A DNA stretch of 21,462 nt. Source: CAYJGJ01 sp964367585. GTDB taxonomy: Bacteria > Bacillota > Clostridia > Peptostreptococcales > Anaerovoracaceae. How positions within the stretch are numbered: position 1 is the first letter of the stretch; each line of letters opens with the position of its first letter. Both the position numbers and the translations under genes were made by a program. The stretch spans positions 1-21,462 of the forward strand of contig CAYIYH010000017.1 of NCBI GenBank assembly GCA_964367585.1, in the 5' to 3' direction. Positions 15,734 to 21,462 of the stretch are shown here, in pieces. The notes under the pieces are model-generated. The model saw only the letters and a program-made list of their open reading frames with translations, ran no database searches and was not told the origin of the DNA.

Positions 15734-15895
15734 TCGAGGCNNNNNNNNNNNNNNNNNNNNNNNNNNNNNNNNNNNNNNNNNNNNNNNNNNNNNNNNNNNN
15801 NNNNNNNNNNNNNNNNNNNNNNNNNNNNNNNNNNNNNNNNAAAGGAGCTTACATGCTTGCATGATAAGTCCGTGCCGAAGATTATATTGCATATT
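15730..15895 (+). repeat. Palindromic repeat element, copy B (interrupted by the assembly gap)
   Basis: The first 11 bases (15730-15740, ATAATCGAGGC) and the last 55 bases (15841-15895) together make exactly one 66-bp unit identical to copy C, with the Ns inserted at the join. The element starts inside the stop codon of the preceding gene. Confidence 0.88.
15741..15840. other. Assembly gap (100 N)
   Basis: Exactly 100 undetermined bases, a conventional placeholder length, lying inside a repeat unit. The true insert is most simply none or a multiple of the 84-bp period seen downstream. Translations across it are meaningless. Confidence 0.99.
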
Positions 15896-15913
15896 AAATA
15901 TGGATGCAAATAT

Positions 15914-15979
15914 ATAATCGAGGCAAAGGAGCTTACATGCTTGCATGATAAGTCCGTGCCGAAGATTATATTGCATATT
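15914..15979 (+). repeat. Palindromic repeat element, copy C
   Basis: A 66-bp unit beginning 84 bp after the inferred frame of copy B, separated from it by an 18-bp spacer (15896-15913). The unit folds on itself almost completely: ATAATC/GATTAT, GGCA/TGCC, GGA/TCC, CTTA/TAAG and CATGC/GCATG around a TT loop, with bulges of one to three bases between blocks. Confidence 0.93.
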
Positions 15980-16012
15980 TTTTCATAATTACTTTTCTAA
16001 ATACAATATTTA

Positions 16013-16021
16013 TGGTATACT
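16013..16021 (+). promoter_or_regulatory. Candidate extended -10 promoter of pflB
   Basis: TG-G-TATACT (16013-16021) fits an extended -10 element. The -35 position (15993-15998, TTTTCT) is poor. Transcription would begin about 60 nt before the riboswitch aptamer. No clear FNR- or Rex-type palindrome is visible next to it. Confidence 0.5.
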
Positions 16022-16088
16022 TGCTAAATAATACTTCTTTAGCAGGAACAAATTACAAAAAAATTACTACAGTGAGTTAAAAATTAAT

Positions 16089-16160
16089 ATTGCGTGTTAC
16101 TGGCGGATAATCATGGAGTACCATGGGGAAACGCGCAATTAATCAGCCGACCGTCTGGGC
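16089..16160 (+). promoter_or_regulatory. ZTP riboswitch (pfl motif) aptamer
   Basis: P1 pairs ATTGCGTGT (16089-16097) with ACGCGCAAT (16131-16139), one G-U. The conserved ACTGGCGGA follows P1. A small hairpin CATGG/CCATG (16112-16116/16121-16125) leads to GGGGAAACGCG, and the 3' module is GCCGACCGTCTGGGC (16146-16160), the hallmark of the pfl motif. Established knowledge: this class senses ZTP/ZMP, a signal of 10-formyl-tetrahydrofolate shortage, and commonly controls one-carbon and purine genes; it was named for its occurrence upstream of pfl. Here it precedes pflB, consistent with raising formate supply when folate-bound formyl groups run low. Confidence 0.92.
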
Positions 16161-16211
16161 TCCTTTTATGAGAAAGTATCTCTGTAAAGGTGCCTTTTTT
16201 GTTATTTTTTT
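16158..16211 (+). terminator. Riboswitch expression platform: intrinsic terminator
   Basis: GGC, CCTTT and GAGA (from 16158) pair with TCTC, AAAGG and GCC (to 16194), followed by TTTTTTGTTATTTTTTT. The left arm reuses the last bases of the aptamer's CTGGGC, so ligand-bound aptamer and terminator exclude each other. This predicts that ligand binding allows read-through into pflB. Confidence 0.85.
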
Positions 16212-16227
16212 AATAGGAGGGCTTATC

Positions 16228-18459
16228 GTGAGACACGACAATTGGAATGGATTTAAAGGGACAATTTGGCAAGACGAAATTAATGTTTCTGACTTCATAC
16301 TAAATAACTACACACCATATGATGGAAATGAAGATTTCCTCGAAGGAACAACACCAAGAACAGAAGCAATTCTAAAAAAAGCAGAGGAACTATTTAAAAA
16401 AGAAAGAGAAAATGGCGGTGTCTTAGATGTAGATACCGAAAATGCCTCCTCACTGCTAACGTACACTGCAGGATATTTGGATAAGGAAAACGAGATAATC
16501 GTCGGATTTCAAACCGACTCCCCTCTCAAGAGAGGAATAAATCCTTTTGGTGGCATTAAAATGACAAGAGAATCATGCGAGGCTTATGGATACAAATTAT
16601 CAGAAAAAGTTGAGCACGAATTCCTGTATAGAACGACACATAACGATGGTGTATTCAGAGTATACTCAGATGAAATGAAAGCAGCTAGAAGTGCCGGAAT
16701 TATTTCAGGTCTTCCCGACGCATATGGCAGAGGCCGTGTAATTGGAGATTATAGGAGAGTTGCATTATACGGAATAGACTTTTTGATCGCTGAAAAAAGA
16801 AAAGATAAAGCAACTTTAGCATTAAACTTCATGGATTCTGATAATATAAGACAAAGTGAAGAGTTATTTCAACAAATTTCTTTTTTAGAAAAATTAAAGG
16901 AAATGGCAAAATTATACGGATTTGATATTTCACAACCAGCAAAATCCACTAGGGAAGCTGTTCAATGGTTATATTTCGGTTATCTTGGAGCGATAAAGGA
17001 ACAAAACGGTGCAGCGATGAGCCTCGGGCGAATAAGCACCTTCCTAGATATTTATGTTGAAAGAGATTTCAATTCAAAGATCCTGACAGAGATACAAGCA
17101 CAAGAAATAATCGATGACTTCGTGCTAAAGCTTAGGATGGCACGCCATCTACGGACAGTCGAATATAATGAATTATTCGGTGGAGACCCAATGTGGATCA
17201 CTGAATGTATAGGAGGGATGACTACTAAAGGTAAACATATGGTCACAAAGAATTCTTATAGAATCCTTCGAACATTATATAATCTAAAACCATCTGCAGA
17301 ACCAAACCTTACTATACTTTGGTCACAAAACTTGCCCGAACAATTTAAAAGATATGTTGCAAAAGTATCATGCGACACAGATTCATTGCAATATGAAAAT
17401 GACGATCTAATGAGACCTTTATATGGCGATGATTATGCAATAGCATGTTGTGTATCCGCAATGAAAATAGGCAAAGACATGCAATTTTTCGGCGCAAGAT
17501 CAAACCTAGGTAAAATGCTCTTAATGGCATTAAATGGCGGAAAAGACGAAAAATCAGGCAAACAGATTGGTCCGGTTTCCGAAGTGTACAGCGGTGAGTA
17601 TTTGATTTATGACGAAGTAATCCAAAGACTAAATTTCTATAGGACGTGGATTGCAAATTTATATGTAAATACAATGAATATAATTCACTATATGCATGAC
17701 AAATACGCATATGAAAAAACACAAATGGCACTACACGATACCGATGTTCATAGATATATGGCATTTGGAATTGCCGGAATGAGTGTTCTTGCGGATTCTC
17801 TCTCCGCAATCAAATATGCTAAAGTTAAGCCGATCAAAGATGAGCGTGGTATAATCTCTGACTTTGAAATAGAGGGAGAATTCCCTAAATTTGGTAATGA
17901 TGATGACAGAGTCGATGACATAGCAAAAGAGCAAGTAGAATTGTTTTATAAAGAGCTATCAAAAACTAAAACGTATCGAAATGCTGAACACACACTGTCT
18001 GTATTAACGATTACATCAAATGTGGTTTACGGAGGGAAGACAGGCGCAACTCCAGATGGGCGAAAATCGGGAGAAGCTTATGCACCGGGCGCAAACCCCA
18101 TGCATGGAAGAGAACAAAATGGTGCGCTTGCAGCCCTCAATTCTGTGGCGAAAATATCTTACGATTACTGTAAAGATGGTGTCTCTAATACTTTCTCAAT
18201 CATTCCGGAGACATTAGGCAAAACCAACGAAGAAAGGTATAAGAACTTAGTATCACTTATGGATGGATATTTCATTCAAAAGGCCCACCATTTGAATGTT
18301 AATGTACTTGATAGAAATGTCCTAATTGCTGCATATGAAGAGCCTGAGAAATATCCGAATCTAACTATTAGGGTTTCGGGCTATGCAGTGAATTTTTATA
18401 AACTATCAAAAGAGCAACAGCGCGAAGTCATTTCACGCACTTTCCACGATAAAGTGTAA
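16228..18459 (+). CDS. pflB: Pyruvate formate-lyase (formate C-acetyltransferase)
   Basis: This cytoplasmic glycyl-radical enzyme converts pyruvate and CoA to acetyl-CoA and formate under anaerobic conditions. From the GTG at 16228 it has 743 residues, the usual length. The N-terminus WNGFKGTIWQDEINVSDFI matches the family start, and AGGAGG lies 7 nt upstream, which decides for GTG over the longer frame. The catalytic cysteine pair is in IACCVSAMK (Cys407-Cys408), and the glycyl-radical loop is RVSGYAVNF (Gly718) near the C-terminus, so it should be active once the radical is made. The activating enzyme gene pflA does not follow within the window. It is controlled by a ZTP riboswitch and ends in a strong terminator. 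Confidence 0.97.
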   Translation: MRHDNWNGFKGTIWQDEINVSDFILNNYTPYDGNEDFLEGTTPRTEAILKKAEELFKKERENGGVLDVDTENASSLLTYTAGYLDKENEIIVGFQTDSPLKRGINPFGGIKMTRESCEAYGYKLSEKVEHEFLYRTTHNDGVFRVYSDEMKAARSAGIISGLPDAYGRGRVIGDYRRVALYGIDFLIAEKRKDKATLALNFMDSDNIRQSEELFQQISFLEKLKEMAKLYGFDISQPAKSTREAVQWLYFGYLGAIKEQNGAAMSLGRISTFLDIYVERDFNSKILTEIQAQEIIDDFVLKLRMARHLRTVEYNELFGGDPMWITECIGGMTTKGKHMVTKNSYRILRTLYNLKPSAEPNLTILWSQNLPEQFKRYVAKVSCDTDSLQYENDDLMRPLYGDDYAIACCVSAMKIGKDMQFFGARSNLGKMLLMALNGGKDEKSGKQIGPVSEVYSGEYLIYDEVIQRLNFYRTWIANLYVNTMNIIHYMHDKYAYEKTQMALHDTDVHRYMAFGIAGMSVLADSLSAIKYAKVKPIKDERGIISDFEIEGEFPKFGNDDDRVDDIAKEQVELFYKELSKTKTYRNAEHTLSVLTITSNVVYGGKTGATPDGRKSGEAYAPGANPMHGREQNGALAALNSVAKISYDYCKDGVSNTFSIIPETLGKTNEERYKNLVSLMDGYFIQKAHHLNVNVLDRNVLIAAYEEPEKYPNLTIRVSGYAVNFYKLSKEQQREVISRTFHDKV

Positions 18460-18500
18460 AAATATCTTCCATTTTATATCTAATTAAAAAACCGCTATCT

Positions 18501-18560
18501 ATACCGCCCTCCCTTTGGTTAGATCTAATAATCGAACCAAAGGGAGGGCGGTATTTTTAT
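18501..18560 (+). terminator. Strong intrinsic terminator after pflB
   Basis: A perfect 20-bp stem (18501-18520 with 18535-18554; GC-rich core CCGCCCTCCC/GGGAGGGCGG) and a 14-nt loop are followed by TTTTTAT. It is far longer than needed for termination and is directly followed by the start codon of the transposase remnant, so its origin may lie with that element. Confidence 0.88.
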
Positions 18561-18666
18561 GGTAAAATATAGTTATGAATTCAAATTGAAAGTGGTGCAA
18601 GATAATTTATCATATATGAGTAATAATATACACAATTTGCTCCGAATTTCCCTTGCAATTATGTAA
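18559..18666 (+). pseudogene. Remnant of an IS3-type transposase OrfA N-terminus
   Basis: A 35-codon frame begins MVKYSYEFKLKVVQD, the typical start of IS3-family (IS150-like) OrfA helix-turn-helix proteins. After about residue 17 it stops resembling the family and ends at TAA. No OrfB, terminal inverted repeats or target duplication are visible. The similarity is by memory of family patterns, so an unrelated short frame remains possible. Confidence 0.5.
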
Positions 18667-18681
18667 ACTAAATATTATAAT
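18653..18681 (+). promoter_or_regulatory. Candidate sigma-A promoter of the recombinase-flippase pair
   Basis: TTGCAA (18653-18658), 17 nt, TATAAT (18676-18681): the -10 is perfect and the -35 matches four of six. The start would be about 12 nt before the ATG at 18701, just ahead of the AGAGGA ribosome site. Confidence 0.65.
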
Positions 18682-18700
18682 CGTTGCAGAGGAACATATA

Positions 18701-19609
18701 ATGGATATTGAATTACAATCATTCTTAGATTATCACAAAAACACAAAACTAACTTCGGAAAATACGATATTAGCATATAAAAGTGACTTGCTTCAATTTA
18801 AAGATTTCATTAATTCCAAAGGTGTTATTTCATTATCAGGTGCAACGGAAACACACCTTTTTTCTTTTCTTATGAAATTACGCACTGAAAACAAATCTCA
18901 ATCGACACTTTATAGAAAAAAGATTGCAATTACGGGATTCCTAAATTTCATATACAATGAAGGGATTACCAAAAGCAAACCTTCGAATAAATTATCGATA
19001 CCACAAGGAAAATCTAAGACTATCGACTTTCTCAGTGTTGAGGAAATAGATAAACTTTTTGCATCTATAGGCGATGATCATAGAGGAAAAAGAGACAAAG
19101 CAATACTTGAAATGTTATACGGTACTGGGATAAGAGTTTCTGAATTAGTTTCACTCAAAATTTACAATATTAACTTCGAATTATCGTTTTTGACATGTGA
19201 TAATGAAAATGGTACGCAGCGGTTACTCCCACTGGGTAAGCTTGCTAAAGAATCAGTCATTGATTATCTTAACAATGCTTATTCTTCCCTTCAACCTGCG
19301 AAGTTGTCAGATGATACCTACAATAAGGATAATTTTCTATTTCTGAATTATAGAGGTCAACCATTCACTAGACAAGGGATTTGGAAAGTTATAAAACAGC
19401 ATGCCCAAACAGCAAATCTTGAAAAAAAGATGACCCCACGAACACTTCGAAACTCATTTGCAATACACGTATTACAAAACGGTGCAGACATAAAAACAGT
19501 ACAAGATATCTTAGGGGTAGAAAATACGAGAGCAATCGAAGAAGCTTACTACAACAGCAAAGAAAGAAAAATAAAAGAGATTTTCAACAAAACACATCCT
19601 AGGGCATAG
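18701..19609 (+). CDS. XerD-like tyrosine recombinase with degenerate active site
   Basis: From the ATG at 18701 (AGAGGA 8 nt upstream) the protein has 302 residues: an N-terminal SAM-like core-binding domain (1-100) and a C-terminal catalytic fold (108-302) ending in THPRA, exactly as XerD does. Aligned by eye to E. coli XerD, Arg145 (GTGIRVSEL), Arg250 and Tyr283 or Tyr284 are kept. The catalytic Lys is Glu169, the box II His is Arg247 (TPRTLR instead of TPHTLR), and the last His is Val273 (LGVENT instead of LGHSDL). It is therefore probably weakly active or inactive as a strand-transferase and may act as a DNA-binding or partner subunit. An upstream ATG at 18653 lies in the promoter and is rejected. 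A flippase gene follows after 36 nt. Confidence 0.9.
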   Translation: MDIELQSFLDYHKNTKLTSENTILAYKSDLLQFKDFINSKGVISLSGATETHLFSFLMKLRTENKSQSTLYRKKIAITGFLNFIYNEGITKSKPSNKLSIPQGKSKTIDFLSVEEIDKLFASIGDDHRGKRDKAILEMLYGTGIRVSELVSLKIYNINFELSFLTCDNENGTQRLLPLGKLAKESVIDYLNNAYSSLQPAKLSDDTYNKDNFLFLNYRGQPFTRQGIWKVIKQHAQTANLEKKMTPRTLRNSFAIHVLQNGADIKTVQDILGVENTRAIEEAYYNSKERKIKEIFNKTHPRA

Positions 19610-19645
19610 ACATAACCATTGCAAAATAGTCGAGGAGAATAATAA

Positions 19646-21256
19646 ATGACAAACGAGCAAAACAATAATCTTTTAAAAGGAGTAGGCATATTGGCTATTG
19701 CAGGAGTACTTGTAAAGTTAATTGGCGCCGTCCTTAGAATTCCCTTAACCAACATTGTTGGGACGGAAGCTATGGCCTATTATGCGGTAGGATATAACAT
19801 ATATGCTATGCTTATAGTGTTTGCAACAGCAGGCATACCCGTAGCCATTTCGAAAATGATATCAGAAAGCATCGCAGAAAATCGCTACTATAATACACAA
19901 AAAATACTTAAAATTTCGTTGATATTGATGACATCTATTGGTGTAATCGCATCGTTCGCGTGTTTCTTCGCGTCGTCTCCTATCGCCAATTTTGTCGGAA
20001 TACCAGAAGCAGATTTTACATTAAAAGCTGTGGCATTCGCCGTGCTTTTTGTTACTATACAATCGACGTTCAGAGGATATTTCCAAGGGTTTCAAAACAT
20101 GACCCCAACTGCTCTTTCGGAAGTCATAGAGCAAACCGTACGAGTTATAGTCGGGCTATCTCTCGCAATATTGCTAGTCAGTAATGGCCCTCAGTTTTCT
20201 GCTGCGGGTGCTATTTTTGGTGCTACTTCGGGAGCATTTGCCGGCGCAGTGTTATTATCCACAATATATAAAATGTCAAAACCCGGATTAGCAATTAAAA
20301 TAAAAAATAGCGTGAAAGAATATGACGACTCCAAAGTAATTTTAAAAAGAATAGTAATTATCTCTTTACCGATTATTTTAGCTGCAGAGATAACACCAAT
20401 CATGAATACGATAGACCTTACTATCATAATGGATAGACTGCAAAATTCTGCAAATTTTACATACGAGGAATCAACCGAGTTGTATGGACAATTTAGTGCA
20501 TACTGTACTTCACTTGTCTCTTTGCCACAAATAATCACTCTCTCTATCGCCGTAAGCCTCGTTCCAATAATATCAACACACTACAAACAATCGAATAAAA
20601 GTGAATTAAATCGCAATATTCGACTAGGATTTAAACTTGCATCAACATTGTCCTTTCCTGCGGCAATCGGAATGATAGTATTGGCAAGACCAATAATGGA
20701 GCTGTTGTTTTTTAATCAATTAGAAAGTGCCCTTCAAGCTGTCCCTCTCTTACAAATAATGGCTACTGGGATAATTATGCTCGGATTATCTCAAACCGCA
20801 GTCGGGGTATTGCAAGCGATAGGAAAGCAACATATCCCACTACGGAGTTTACTCGTTGGCTCTTTATTCAAAATATCAATTTCTTTTTGGTTGACTGGGA
20901 TTACGGAAATAAATGTAAAAGGTGCTGCCTTGGGCACTCTTGTCGCATATACAGTAAATTTCACTCTTAATTATCTGGCTATAAAAAAACACTTGAATTT
21001 AAAAGTAAGCATATTAAAAATAGCAATCGCACCATTAATCGCTTCTTGCATCATGGGATTGATAGCTTTTGTTATTCACCTATCACTAGAAGAAGCTGCG
21101 GGAAACACATTTGCAACATTGCTTGCGGTACTTATTGCCGCTTCGGCATACTTTATCATAATAATTAAAGTTGGCGTCATCACAAAAAGTGAATTTCTCG
21201 TATTGCCTAAAGGTGAAAAAATATATAGATTCCTTGAGAAAATTAAGCTTGTATAA
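19646..21256 (+). CDS. SpoVB/MurJ-family (MOP superfamily) lipid flippase
   Basis: A 536-residue polytopic membrane protein with about 14 hydrophobic spans. It begins LLKGVGILAIAGVLVKLIGAVLRIPL, characteristic of the SpoVB/YtgP branch of the polysaccharide-export (MVF/MurJ) family. FRGYFQGFQNMTPTALSEVIEQTVRV is the family's most conserved loop. Homologs flip lipid II (MurJ/YtgP, vegetative) or act in spore cortex synthesis (SpoVB); the sequence alone does not separate these. GAGGAG lies 8 nt before the ATG. It follows the XerD-like gene closely and is probably co-transcribed. No convincing terminator follows. Confidence 0.9.
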   Translation: MTNEQNNNLLKGVGILAIAGVLVKLIGAVLRIPLTNIVGTEAMAYYAVGYNIYAMLIVFATAGIPVAISKMISESIAENRYYNTQKILKISLILMTSIGVIASFACFFASSPIANFVGIPEADFTLKAVAFAVLFVTIQSTFRGYFQGFQNMTPTALSEVIEQTVRVIVGLSLAILLVSNGPQFSAAGAIFGATSGAFAGAVLLSTIYKMSKPGLAIKIKNSVKEYDDSKVILKRIVIISLPIILAAEITPIMNTIDLTIIMDRLQNSANFTYEESTELYGQFSAYCTSLVSLPQIITLSIAVSLVPIISTHYKQSNKSELNRNIRLGFKLASTLSFPAAIGMIVLARPIMELLFFNQLESALQAVPLLQIMATGIIMLGLSQTAVGVLQAIGKQHIPLRSLLVGSLFKISISFWLTGITEINVKGAALGTLVAYTVNFTLNYLAIKKHLNLKVSILKIAIAPLIASCIMGLIAFVIHLSLEEAAGNTFATLLAVLIAASAYFIIIIKVGVITKSEFLVLPKGEKIYRFLEKIKLV

Positions 21257-21361
21257 ACTTCAGTATACTAAGCAATACTACAAAAAGCATGCTGTATTTC
21301 AAGATTAATAGAGTAATGATTTGTTTAAAAAATTTTATAATTTTTGTTGCTTTTATTTATG

Positions 21362-21370
21362 TGGTATAGT
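21362..21370 (+). promoter_or_regulatory. Candidate extended -10 promoter of spoVG
   Basis: TG-G-TATAGT (21362-21370) resembles an extended -10 element about 37 nt before the ATG. The upstream region is T-rich with no good -35. I do not see the sigma-H hexamers (AGGAAAT-like and GAAT) of the Bacillus spoVG promoter. Confidence 0.4.
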
Positions 21371-21406
21371 ATTATATATAAACGTGTTGAAACTGGAGGG
21401 ATTGAA

Positions 21407-21462
21407 ATGAAAATCACAGATGTTAGAATTAGAAAAATCAATGATGATGGCAGAATGAAAGC
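21407..21462 (+). CDS. spoVG: Septation/sporulation regulator SpoVG, 5' end only
   Basis: The first 18 codons read MKITDVRIRKINDDGRMK, the highly conserved start of SpoVG, a small (about 90-100 residues) nucleic-acid-binding regulator. GGAGGG lies a few nt before the ATG. The rest is beyond the window edge. Confidence 0.9.
   Translation, partial: MKITDVRIRKINDDGRMK

Larger units (their letters stand above)
15980..16227. other. pflB leader region
   Basis: Non-coding leader between the repeat array and pflB, holding the candidate promoter, the riboswitch, the terminator and the pflB ribosome site. An in-frame ATG at 16123 lies inside the aptamer and lacks a ribosome site, so it is not a gene start. 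Confidence 0.75.

Noticed and set aside
15571..15976. Frames crossing or beside the N gap, some starting MQACKLL
   Set aside because: They translate the palindromic element and undetermined bases; similar frames arise wherever the element occurs.
15730..15979. Possible CRISPR array from repeated units with a short spacer
   Set aside because: Only two tandem units are visible, the unit is a 66-bp palindrome, the 18-bp spacer is too short and AT-rich, a third copy is inverted and solitary, and no cas genes are present.
16123..16227. Longer pflB starting with ATG at 16123
   Set aside because: These codons overlap the riboswitch and terminator, there is no ribosome site, and family N-termini match the GTG at 16228.
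18671..18694. Fourth, decayed copy of the palindromic element before the recombinase gene
   Set aside because: TATAATCG, GCA and AGGA match the left arm at about 15 of 19 positions, but there is no right arm and the bases coincide with a -10 and a ribosome site, so chance is the simpler explanation.
21257..21400. Terminator after the flippase gene
   Set aside because: Only short imperfect stems (for example AATAC/GTATT) are present, without a GC-rich stem leading into a U-run.

Overview
The window is about 21.5 kb of AT-rich DNA from a low-GC Firmicute. The gene set points to an anaerobic member of the Clostridia: a glycyl-radical pyruvate formate-lyase, a SpoVB/MurJ-type flippase, SpoVG, and a Gram-positive rimP-nusA-ylxR-infB operon. 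I cannot name the genus. The sequence is a draft: 100 Ns at 15741-15840 fall inside a repeat.

Region 1 (1-1735, minus strand) is a cluster of 15 tRNA genes (the last, Leu, is cut by the window edge). Transcribed order is Val, Asp, Thr, Tyr, Gly(GCC), Gly(TCC), Arg, Gln, Lys, Ser(TGA), Ser(GCT), Pro, Met-or-Ile2(CAT), Phe, Leu. A perfect-consensus sigma-A promoter with an upstream A-tract lies in front of tRNA-Val. Region 2 (1736-10615, minus) is the translation/ribosome-maturation operon rimP-nusA-ylxR-infB-rbfA-nrnA-truB-ribF, with a candidate promoter before rimP. The usual ylxQ gene between ylxR and infB is absent, and rpsO does not follow ribF. Several proteins carry lineage-specific insertions: an Arg/Asn/Gly/Ser-rich repeat in IF2, and extra loops in NusA and NrnA.

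Region 3 (10645-14622, minus) is a surface-protein cluster: a thioester-domain adhesin with a SpaA-like domain and a YPNTG sorting-like tail, an unrecognised exported membrane-anchored protein, a membrane-anchored CAP-domain protein, and a small DUF898-like membrane protein, closed by a terminator. Region 4 (14685-16227) is mostly intergenic. It holds three copies of a 65-66 bp palindromic element (one inverted relative to the other two), the assembly gap inside the element, a DUF4870-like protein with 9-residue repeats and a structured 5' leader, and a ZTP (pfl-motif) riboswitch with overlapping terminator.

Region 5 (16228-21462, plus) contains pflB (GTG start) ending in a 20-bp-stem terminator, a short IS3-type transposase remnant, a XerD-like tyrosine recombinase that has lost several catalytic residues, a SpoVB/MurJ-family flippase in the same apparent operon, and the 5' end of spoVG.

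The best candidates for something not yet described are the palindromic element family (14685-15979), the structured leader of the DUF4870-like gene, and the degenerate recombinase paired with the flippase. The pflB riboswitch is a known class.
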